Of a stretch of DNA of 64,000 nt, positions 47,201-56,600 are shown one piece after another. This stretch comes from Sphaerolaimus hirsutus. Taxonomy: Eukaryota > Nematoda > Chromadorea > Monhysterida > Sphaerolaimidae. Both the position numbers and the translations under genes were made by a program. The DNA is taken from assembly GCA_964036195.1 (NCBI GenBank), contig OZ038457.1, forward strand, positions 16,147,147-16,211,146. The letters run 5' to 3'. How positions within the stretch are numbered: position 1 is the first letter of the stretch; each line of letters opens with the position of its first letter. Below the pieces are notes generated by a model. It had not been told where the DNA came from, made no database searches, and worked only from the letters and a program-made list of their open reading frames with translations.

Positions 47201-50200
47201 CATATTTCAAATCATTGTAATCAGTAACCCACAAATGCATTATATCACAATTTATATTTTTTAGCCCCGGGGGCCTCACTTAAGGATTATGGTAATGTTA
47301 TTGTTAACTCCCATAAACTCAGCCCCTAATTTGGCAAACACCCATCAACTCAACTCCCATAAACTCGGCCTCTAATTTGTGAACTTGTGTCAACAGCCCC
47401 TTATTTTTAAACTTCTGTCAACTCAACCCTAATTTATAAACACCCATCAACTCAACCCTCAATTGTAAACTCAGCCCCTAAAAACTCAAGTCAACCCCCT
47501 ATACATGTGCAATTGCATTCTTGGGAAGCAACTTTGCCATCTACTAACCCTGTTTGTCAAGATTGTGGATCGTGTTTGTAAAGGGCATTTGTACTAATAA
47601 ATAGTGACTGCATTGTGTGCAAAAACACACACGAATTGGGCACAATGAGGCCTGTGATTGTGCGTCCTATCTTTTACATTAGGCATACCTAGCACGCAAT
47701 TCTTTCACAATTGTATATGTTTTGATAGGTATTTATAATGCGTGCATAAAAAAAGTTGGTTGAGTGAAAACAGATCGGGAGTGACAACTTCGTTGTTCTG
47801 CATTTCGTCTTTTTTGACTCGACCAAACCATTTCAAATTGATATATTAAAAATTACAACCTTTTGCAAATGTACATGTTTGGTACATGGTGGTCGATCTC
47901 AAAACTCAACAGAAATATAACATGACAACGTCCGAAGAGTTCTCTAGCATCTCAGAATTTAATGTTACCCTTGATTGATTGAAAGGAATCTACCTACCTA
48001 GGTAAATAAGACAGAACACGACAGCTTAGTATCAAAAGTAGCAACGCCACCTGGATCAGAACGAGCTACCCAATCGACAACATCCAATCAGCTCAAACGC
48101 ACTCTTTCCATCATCAGTTTTGTAGCCGCAGCCGAACGTGGGCTTGCCGTGTCTGTAGGCGCACACGACGACCGCCTCCTCCGGCGGTCTGCCCGGCTCC
48201 ATCTGCACCTTGTCGTTGAGCGCGATGACCACGTCGGACGACCATACGGGAGATTTGCCTAGATGTCCGCCGATCGGCAAGTACACGTCGTCCAGGTCCG
48301 GCGCCTGCTCGGAGCGCTATTGGACAATGCCATCGGGCAAATTTCCGTTTTCCGCATTCCGAAGGCGAAATTTCTCCGCTTCCAATTTCCAACAATATGG
48401 CGCACGACACACAGAAATTTTAAGAAACCGTACGAACGTTTTTTTTATGTTGGAACTGAAACAAAATTTGAACAATTTGTATGAGTTCTGCTTTTAAGTT
48501 TCAATTTTACACCGTTCCGAGTTTTGAGCTACTAAAAGTATTTTTGGTACTCCCTTGAATAAGCCCCCCTCGAATTAACCCCCTCTACATTTGCTGGCGA
48601 AATAATAAACCCCCTGGGGGTATTTCGAGGTAAAACGGTATTCCAAATTTCTGTTGAAGACCGCCCTTCTATGTATTTACCTATTTATTTATGTTTCATC
48701 AGAGCATCTACCTAAATATATAGTGCAGCTGCTGATCTTTATGATTAATATGTCCTACTGCAATATTCTTCCTGAAAATACAAAGAAAATAATTGTTTTT
48801 TTAAAGGTAAGTTATTTTACCTTCCCTTCCATGCCTTAAAATTGTCTCTAATTATGATTTGCTTTGAAAGTTTGCGACACTTGATTTTCTCAACTATAAT
48901 CTTTGTAAAAAATCTGATATTAATGATCTAAGATACAGAATCAAATGGCTAGAAAGATGTTTTATTTGCAACCCAATGCTGCAATAGATCAAATTTGAAT
49001 GGCATTTGAGACTACTGGAAAAAGGATTAGTGGAAAAAGGTTTACTGGAAAAAGGAAAAATTAGTCATTCCATTAATTTTCCAGATTCAATTTTTTGGCT
49101 AGCATGATATGAAAATTAACTGTTAAATAGAACTTAGATCTCATTGTGAAACCATTGGTAAAGCCACAAGTGCCCAAAATTTCTGAAAGAAGAAATTTCT
49201 GCAAATATCCGCAAACATCATACCAAAAGTAATTACCTGACTGAAGATTTGATTTTCACTGGCTCACTCTCCAAATTGACTTCTTTCTACATAAATTAGT
49301 CATAGAAATTTATTATGCCATCAATAGTATGATATTGAGTTGGGCATGCAAAATTTCATTTCACTGCAAACCTTTAGTTTTACTGTACTCCCAGGTGGTG
49401 CAGCTTCATTTGCTCCATTGATTTTGTCTTTTTTAGTTGCTGGTGGTTCCATCACTGGTGCTGGTTCTGTTGATCCATCTGTTCTCCAAAATACGGAGGC
49501 ACCCCGAGGCAAGTGTATTTGCCTGTTTTCATCTGGCGATGTTTCTTCAGAACTGGATTGATCAGGCTCTGATGGCTCATTTTTAACCTGTAAATTTGTC
49601 AACACAGGCTAAACAGAAAAATTTCAGGTAAGTATTCTACTTTTGTTTGCGGCTACCCAAATAACTAATACCAACTTTCTCAGCTGATTCCTTCTCTCTG
49701 CTTGGTTGCTTTCCTCCTTTCTCCTTACTGGGTCCCTTTTCTTTTCTGTGTTGATCGTCTTTCATGTTATCTTTCCACTTATTATCTTTCTTCTCTTTGC
49801 TAGTTGCTTTGACTTTGCTGGGTGTCTTTTTCTTGCTGTTTGCTTTCTCCTTGCTACCTTTTGCATCCTTTCTGGGCGTTTTCTGTTTGCAGGCCGGTTT
49901 TTCTTTGCTGGGTGTTTTCTCCTTGCTGGGTGTTTTCTCTTTGCTGGGTGTATTCTCTTTGTTGGGTGTTTTCTCCTTGCTTGGTGCTTTCTTCATGCTG
50001 GATGCTTTCTCCTTGCTGGATACTTTCTCCTTGCTGGGGACTTTTTCCTGGCTGGGTACTTGCTCATTGCTGGGAGATTTCTCCTTGCTGGGTTCATTCT
50101 TGTTGATAGGTACTTTCTCTTTGTCCTGCCCCTCCTCTTTACTCTGCTCTTGCTGTTTATCCTTTATTTTTCCCTCAGTAAGAGCGACCTGGTGAGTTTG

Positions 50201-51246
50201 TGCTTTCTCACCAGATGGCATGTATTCACTGGACCCATTTGTGATGATTATTGTTTTCATCACTGAATTTGATTTGAGGGACTGTTCTGCTGGAGGTGCA
50301 TCTCCTGATTCTGCAAGTGTTTATTGAAGGGCAAACATATTGGTATACGCAGTGTGATAAATGGTGATGTTTGCAGATTTACATCAAAGGATTACAATTA
50401 TAGGGCTATCATATTCTAATTTTGAGGGCTTTTTGCAAAACAGCAGCATATCAGCATTTTCTGGTTTCATAAATGATGTTTGGGGGTTATAAATTCTCTC
50501 AGCACAGCTGAATAAGCATTCCAAACAAACACTTTGAGGGTGGTGCACCAAGACTTCAAAATTTTCGATATCGATATTCGATAAGTTATATCGTCTGAAC
50601 TTTACTTACAACTTCAATTACCTTTTCTCCATCTCACAGCAAGGGGATATTCCGAGCACAAGTACGGTACGTGCACATGATATAGATAAATAACCGTTCG
50701 ATGCTTTTTTCTTGTCTGATAAATGAGAACCTCAAAACGGACGATCGAAAAAGTAAAGACTCTTCAAAACGTTTTTTAATGTTTTAAAAATGACAAGAAT
50801 GACATTTACAGTGGATTTCCCATTTTTAGAGATCCTGCGTTTTGGGACAAGCACTAGCAAATGAAAGAAGGCCGAAAATCGATTTTACTTTTGTTTTGCT
50901 CTTCCGTGTCGCCATTGTCTTTTACAGGTACTTCAACACCGTTGTTTTTGTTCGCCTCCGAACCGCCAGCCTGCGTCATCTGATCGACTTTCTTCTCACC
51001 GATCTGAGTCTACCGACATGCACGGGTCTCGATTTTGTTAGGTACTTACGTTTATCCCTGGCCCTTTATCTAACCAACCGATTTTTGCGGCGATGTCATT
51101 TCGCGGCTGGGTTTAGGTAGTTTTGCTGGTTTCTTTTTCGCGCACCCCACCACGACGTTTAGCGCGAGCAGCGCGGCTGACACGAATGCGAGCACCGCCG
51201 CCGTGTCCACGTTGGCCGGCACCGACCCCGTCAACGTGCTGAACAT
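38287..51246 (-). CDS. Lysine-rich single-pass membrane protein B with C-terminal domain; exon 6 split by a transposon
   Basis: Exons in coding order: 51079-51246, 50889-51009, 49676-50310, 49372-49587, 48070-48316, 41448-41605 joined to 39664-39735, and 38287-38439. All phases agree; 589 aa if the insertion in exon 6 is ignored. Start MFSTLTGSVPANVDTA, one membrane helix (residues 15-36, AAVLAFVSAALLALNVVVGC), then KKKPAK. The layout, and the AAATCG|GT donor that ends exon 1, match protein A, supporting paralogy. Exon 3 encodes a long PSKEKT hexapeptide repeat. Exons 5-7 encode a ~210-aa globular region (DDVYLPIGGHLGKSPVW, FGCGYKTDDGKSAFELIGCC, LKKFQVLQYIPDKKPLEYAW, DVDVVWKNTARHFEGN) that I do not recognise. 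Exon 5 can also be read to a stop at 48056, giving a 466-aa form without exons 6-7. A satellite-filled intron (41606-48069) separates exons 5 and 6. Confidence 0.75.
38632..39005. mobile_element. TA-flanked polyC/polyG MITE
   Basis: Ends CCCTAAATCCTCAAATAAGA and TCTTATTCGAGGATTTGCGG flanked by TA. Interior GGGGGGGAGTTATTCGAGGG units. It is in the last intron of lysine-rich gene B, a more diverged member of the CCGTATT family. Confidence 0.7.
39080..39533. mobile_element. Mariner-type MITE, CCGTATTTCCTCGAAATACC termini
   Basis: Ends CCGTATTTCCTCGAAATACC and GTATTTCGAGGAAATACAG flanked by TA. GGTCCCGAGAGGGG and GATTGTTTCATAGTGGTC units occur at both ends in direct orientation. It lies in the last intron of lysine-rich gene B. 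Confidence 0.8.
40268..40806. mobile_element. TA-flanked MITE with AAAGCACCCC ends, nested
   Basis: Ends CCGTATTTCTCTGATCAAAG and CTTTGATTGGAGAAATATGG, flanked by TA. Internal GGGTGCTTTA and CAAAGCACC units are inverted. It is non-coding and lies inside the 1.7-kb element. Confidence 0.75.
40843..40946. mobile_element. Minimal CCGTATTTCCTCGAAATACC MITE, nested
   Basis: At 104 bp this is the smallest clear member of the family: inverted ends CCGTATTTCCTCGAAATACC and GGTATTTCAAGGAAATACGG, TA on both sides, and little else. Confidence 0.8.
41830..42905. repeat. 537-bp tandem duplication containing inverted copies of a gene B exon start
   Basis: The block beginning GTGTCAAACTTTGTTGTAAT at 41881 recurs at 42418 (offset 537). 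Each copy holds GTAGAGAACCACAAAACCCA and continues to GAATCCTGCTA (41966 and 42503; a third, partial copy at 42874). This is nearly the splice acceptor and first ~45 bases of gene B exon 6 (41565-41610 on the minus strand), in opposite orientation. Confidence 0.85.
42040..43480. repeat. GC-rich minisatellite, ATGGCACCCCCTGGGGACCC units
   Basis: About 40 degenerate units of 27-31 bp, each AAAATGGCACCCCCTGGGGA plus a short linker, interrupted once by the 537-bp duplication block. It lies in the intron between exons 5 and 6 of gene B. Long open frames through it (Pro/Trp/His-rich) are a by-product of the repeat period and not genes. Confidence 0.9.
43500..47270. repeat. AT-rich satellite with higher-order organisation
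   Basis: Monomers of about 116 bp (GTGCATATTTCAAATCAGTG, CAATCAGAAACCCACAAATG, TTTTTGGCCCCAGGGGTTCA, GGGTTATGGTAATGTAGTGT) run in direct tandem through 3.7 kb. Between about 44270 and 46430 the variant AAGCCCTGGGCATATTTGAA recurs at 44431, 44896, 45361, 45829 and 46294, a ~466-bp higher-order unit. Finer variants alternate so that copies about 933 bp apart are closest. It lies in the intron between exons 5 and 6 of gene B. Confidence 0.93.
47271..48069. other. Intron remainder of gene B, no further exon seen
   Basis: Starts with a degenerate AACTCAGCCCCTAATTTG repeat (about 47310-47500) and continues as AT-rich intron sequence to the donor after exon 5. No splice-bounded ORF is supported. 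Confidence 0.5.
48548..48640. mobile_element. Short degenerate CCGTATT-family MITE
   Basis: The right end GGTATTTCGAGGTAAAACGG with TA and internal CTCGAATTAACCCCC and TTGCTGGCGAAATAATAAAC match the elements at 6391 and 7441. The left end is diverged. It is in the intron between exons 4 and 5 of gene B. Confidence 0.6.
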
Positions 51247-53693
51247 TTCGACCCGTTTTCTGTCCTGATTATGTTTCGATTGGCTACCCGCGGCAGCTAC
51301 CGCAAACTTTTGATGGAATTTTAAAAGTGTTTATTTGAATGGTTCTGATGGTATTTCTTTTATCGTTATCGAAAGGAATTTTCGGATATCTGGTGTAGTA
51401 TGCTATGCCGCTCTTTTGGGGGACGCTATTTACTTTGTACGTGCTATAGAATGCATCTACAAAAAAACTGTTCGCATCCTTCCAGTGTCATGTATTTACA
51501 TGATGTGAACAACAAATATTCACTGACAACTGAACGAACTCATATTTGGAATGCTACACTCCAAAGCAAGCGTAATGTTCACAAACACGACACACGGTGT
51601 ATATAGTCCACTGAACGCAGACTTCATAATCCAATCTACCATGTTCCCCCTGAAGAAAAGTCTAAAAGTTCATCATTTTGTCATCACATTGAATTTCTTT
51701 AACCGGTGCAAAAAATTTCGCGTGTCTTGATTCGTCAAACTATGACAACATTCGTTGTATTGCATTCAGTCTGATCAGTATAACACATACCTACATGTAG
51801 ATTCTAGGTACACTTATTTGAGAAATCCCAGACGCCCTCGGAACGATATTTACGCTTTCAACAACTGACCAATGTCCACTTTCTGTGCCATTTTATTCAA
51901 TTGTGAGCAAACAACTTGGAAAGCTTCCAATGCGCACGACTACACGAGTAACTACATGAAATACACGGTTGCACATATTTCAGTACATATTTATTTATTT
52001 TGCAACTTTCGATCACACTTCAATCCACTCGGAACATTAACATCGTACAATATGAAGCTGGAGCTTCCCTAAAATACGATATGCATATTTGACAACTGCG
52101 TTGCACTGCACAAATAGTGTTCAAAAATGGGCGTTTTTAAGATAATATAATTTAATACCTATAGATAATGTCAAAAAAATCACATAGAATATAATCAAAT
52201 CTCTCGGAAAAAAACGCCGAGAAAATGAAAATAAGAGATTTTTATATTTTGTTCTCAAAAAAATAAATATAACTTAATCTCTCCGAAAAGAAACAGTAGA
52301 AAATATAAATAAATATAATTTTTTTCTGGGATTTTTTAAATATAAATTTCCAAAAGATTTTTGGAACGCTATGCAGCACAAAATGCTGCACATCCAGGAT
52401 GTGTTGCCTGCAGTGCAGCCGACTGGCTTCCTTACTCTGCATTCGCCACAATGCGCAGTTATAAAAAGCTGGCGTTGAAAGGAAAGAAACTCAGCATTAC
52501 TTTCCCTCAACGTCCACCCGCCAAATAGAGATCTAGCGCCAAATGTAATCAACCCGACACTTTTTCGGGCAGTCCGATTAATATTTTGGGAGATTTGTAT
52601 TTGTCTTTGTACTCTGGAAAATTTGTATTTTTATAATATGCGAAAATATCAGAATATAAGATTTTGTTATTTATATTTTTACCTGCACCTTCGTCATCTC
52701 TCAAAAATTCAGAAAATCTCTCCAAAAATATCCAATTTACCTTAAATCGGGCTGCCCGAAGACCTCGTCGGGTCGATTGAATTCCGTCCCTGCGATGGCG
52801 CCAATGCAGAAGCCAACTGTCTAGGCATAAGGCCGAAGTATTCGCTTTTCCGCGTGCATGTCATTCATCGTTTAGCTCTACAGTATTTCCTTGAATTCTT
52901 CCCACATTCAGATTTTGTTTTTATTTTTGCTTTCAAATTAAAGCGATGATAAGTTTACCTTCAAAAATTACATAAATATTTAGATTCAGTGTTGACTGAG
53001 AGTGTAGGATTAGCTTTTTAGCGAAAGTTTTCTGTACTGTAATCATGTTCATAGCGTGTATGCTATTCAGTGAGTAGAAAATTGCTTTACTATGTGCCTC
53101 CATCAGTGGCACGTTGAGGCATGCCCTACCTACATACACACTTGATCCATTTATCCCACATTGCGGGTTGAAGCGTCAGTCTCCATGCTTCAGATGATGT
53201 TTTACATCATGCTCAATTTTTCCGAATATGTCTTTACATAGGTCTATTCAATACATTCTGATTAAATTTCTATTTCTTTTATTGCTTTTTGAAGTTCTGA
53301 TGGCTGTTAGAAGCGCTGGGTCGACACAAAAAATTCTCCTGGCTGAAAAATAATCAACATTTTATACTGATCTACCGCAATTTATTGACAGGACAGACCC
53401 GCTGAGTTTAAACGAAATGATTAGGCGGTAAAAATTCGACATTTCAGATAAAACAAACAGTTATTATACCGTCTGATTTTCAAGGCTATATTCCGCCAAA
53501 TATTTCAGACGTGTTTAAAAAACCCTACTTTAAACAAAAAAAGAAAATCTTAAGGTTGGCATCGCGCCAAAAATGTCTAGCGAAGATATTACATCGTGTT
53601 GTTTATCATCGTTCTGAAGCGCTTCGATTTGTGCTAAAATACGCGTCCATCATTTACAGGGTGCCCCTTAACCCCATTCGATAGCGAATCAAA
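51247..53693. other. Divergent intergenic region between gene B and TMEM38
   Basis: 2.4 kb, mostly AT-rich. An AT-rich block at about 52116-52371 ending TTTTTGGAACGCTA resembles the family inserted in gene B. An exon-like stretch is at 52743-52818 (separate entry). Both flanking promoters must lie here, but no clear core motif was recognised. Confidence 0.4.
52743..52818 (-). other. Exon-like minus-strand segment (low confidence)
   Basis: Between a CAG acceptor (after 52818) and a GTAAAT donor, the minus strand reads a GC-rich open frame (GFCIGAIAGTEFNRPDEVFG then QPDL), unlike the surrounding AT-rich DNA. No neighbouring exon was found. Part of it (ACCCGACGAGGTCTTCGGGC) has an inverted, diverged relative at about 52548-52580. 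It may be a captured gene fragment. Confidence 0.25.
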
Positions 53694-56600
53694 ATGGACT
53701 ATCTCACTGCGGAATTCTTGCTGGACACGGCGACCAGTGTGAGCCGGCTAAAAATGTACCCGTACTTCGACGCGGCGCACTACACGTTCATGTGTCTCGC
53801 AGTCCGGGAGGACTTAGCTACTGGTGTGCTTTTTCTCCTGATATTTAGGATATTTGTCAACTTGCCAAATGGGAAATGAAATGTTTTCTTCCAAGTAAGC
53901 TTATACTCAATTGTTATCAATGTTACTCAATGTTCCGAATCAGTGTGGGTGTAGCTAGAAGTCTTTACTGCATCCATTAGTGGGGACTTCCATTCCAAAA
54001 TTAAGGTACATGTCGTTCCCGAGATACAGTGGTACCGAATTTCGGGAAAATCACAATTTTCATACCAAAAGTGCACATCCATGACCAGTGCACCATGAAA
54101 AACAGGTTTTTCACATCGAAAATGCATAAGACTATCTCTGACCATCATTTCATAAGTGCACAAGTCAAAAAATAGTTTTATTACCAAAAGTGCATGCGTG
54201 CTCTGGATTGGTCGCGAAGAGCTGGATAGAATTACCATACAAAATAAAGTTTCCAAAAGTGCACATGTGTATTTCCAAATCTATTTATCAAATACAGAAA
54301 TTTCGACCCTGGCTTTTCAGTGGTATGATTGGATTTGCCCTGCGATGTACTGTTAAGAAGCTATGTAACTTTCAATTTCAAATGTTTTGATTTCTCCCTA
54401 TTTTGGGTGATTTCCGAAATATGACATAGCACTAGGGTTCAAATGGGATCCCGATCCCGAATCCCGAGAAATTGTTGGTGTTTTGGGTCATTTTTCGAAA
54501 TATCAGGAAGTACCCCTGAAAAGCAATTTATTAGGCCTAAATCCCGATCCCGAAATCTCAAAAAGCCAATCCCGATCCCGAAAGGCCAATCCCGATCCCG
54601 AAATCTCAAAAAAACAATCCTGATCCCGAAAAGTCAATCCCATTTGAACCCTACATAGCACCTAGGGTTCAAACGGGATCCCGATCCCGGATCCTGTGAA
54701 ATTCCGGGATTTAGCAGTCCCGATCCCGAAATTTTTCAAATCCCGATCCCGAGAAACTCCAAAGTCCGGGATCCCGATCCCGGAAAAATTAGTGGAAATT
54801 ATCAAAAGTGAAAAAACGACGTTTTTGCATGCAAAAATGTGAACGCAAACCCCCAGCGTTCATTTTATGCCACTTTTCTGGCATCCAACAGTGTTTTGAG
54901 ACCTTTATGAACAACTGTGGATGCCAAAACATTGGCCAAAATCTCTATCCCAAGACCCCAATCCCGATCCCGAAAAAATGCCAATCCCGATCCCGTGACC
55001 CCAATCCCGGCCAATCCCGATCCCGATCCCGAAATCTCAAAAAACCAATCCCGATCCCGAAAAGTCAATCCCGTTTGAACCCTAATAGCACCCAAAATAA
55101 ATTTGCGAGCCAACAAAAGTTGTGGATACAAAAATTGTAAAGTTATAACCGAGGTATCTGAAAAGTGCAGGGCGAAACATTTTCGCAGGGGTTTTTAGCC
55201 TAAGCATGTAGGGATGGCCAGTGTTTTTTAAACCATCCTTTTTTAAATGTTGTTTCTTAAAAACAGAGGTATCGAAACCGTTTTTTCTTAAACTCAGCCA
55301 AAATTGTACTATGCACTAGGTAATTTGCAATTTTTGCGCGCAAGCGTGCAATTTCACATACCATTGGTGGTTGTTTTCATTGGTTTTGAGGCATTTTTAG
55401 TGTGAAAGCTTCCATTAGTTCATGCTATTGTGTAATAATAAGCCGTGATATGTTAGTACAGGGGTATCTTGAAGTTTGATCCTCCGAGTGGTTGGATAGA
55501 TAGCAAATCGCTCCTCCGGAGGGATAGATAGCTGAAAAATTTTCTGGGGGGGTTGTGGTGGTTCGATATCGGGTGGGCGCGCCAGCGCCATCCCTCGCTG
55601 CCGAGGGAGGGCGCAAGCGACCCACCCATAATATGGTCGGACACACCAAAATGCGGAAATCGCAAAATTTAAATCGCAATAACTTCGGAACGCGACAAGC
55701 TACGGCAAAATCCATTATACCATTGAATAGCCCGTGTCGAAAAGTACCCCCATGCAAATTTTCAGATCAAATGGTTGAGTTGGGAGGAAGTTATTACACA
55801 TTTTCTTTTCTAGGCAGTGTTGTTGTTGTTGTTGTTGTTGTTGTTCTTCATCTTGTTCTCCCGACAATCTTCAAACTGCAATAACTTCCTTGAAACACGA
55901 CCGATTTTCATGGTTGATGGCTCATATGAAAGAGCATATTATGCCATTTCTTATTTTCGGGAAAATTTTTCCACAGGCTCCGCCCACTTTGGGACGGTAT
56001 CTGTTTGAAATTTTCAAACCTCAATAAATTTAAAATTTGAATACAAATGCGGCAATAAAAAAATTTTGTTGATGTGCGCCATGACTAGAGCTTTCAAATG
56101 AGCCAATTTTTGGCAATTTTGGTACAGATTTACAAAAGTTATTCAAGTTTGCTTTTTTTGTGTAAAATGCGCAAACATGCCTGAACTACTGCTTGATGTG
56201 ATACTGAGCATGTGACCTTGCATGGTGATTACTATCAGGTCATAAATGTCTAGTGGTTAATGTCAAGTCATATGTCAAGTTATAAATGTCAAGTCAAATG
56301 TCAAGTGATAAATGTCAAGCAATAAATGTCAGGCCAAATGTCAAGTGATAAATGTCAAGTGATAGATGTCAAGTGATAAAATATTAAGTGATAAAATATC
56401 AAGTTTAATATCAAGTGATAAATGTCAAGTGGTAGATTTCGAGTGAAATGTCAAGTGATAAATGTCAAGCAATAAATGTCAGGCCAAATGTCAAGTGATA
56501 AATGTCAAGTGATAAAATATTAAGTGATAAAATATCAAGTCAAATATCAAGTGATAAATGTCAAGTGGTAGATTTCAAGTGAAATGTCAAGTGATAAATT

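Noticed and set aside
50842-51120. 92-codon plus-strand ORF
   Set aside because: Antisense to gene B exon 2 and part of exon 1, whose phases and splice sites are consistent on the minus strand.
53395-53430. GACCCGCTGAGTTTAAACG resembles the start of 28S rRNA
   Set aside because: The match ends after about 15 bases and no flanking rRNA sequence follows.
55560-55635. GC-rich hairpin that could be a small structured RNA or tRNA
   Set aside because: Does not fold into a cloverleaf and lacks B-box-like GGTTCGANTCC; probably part of a repeat.
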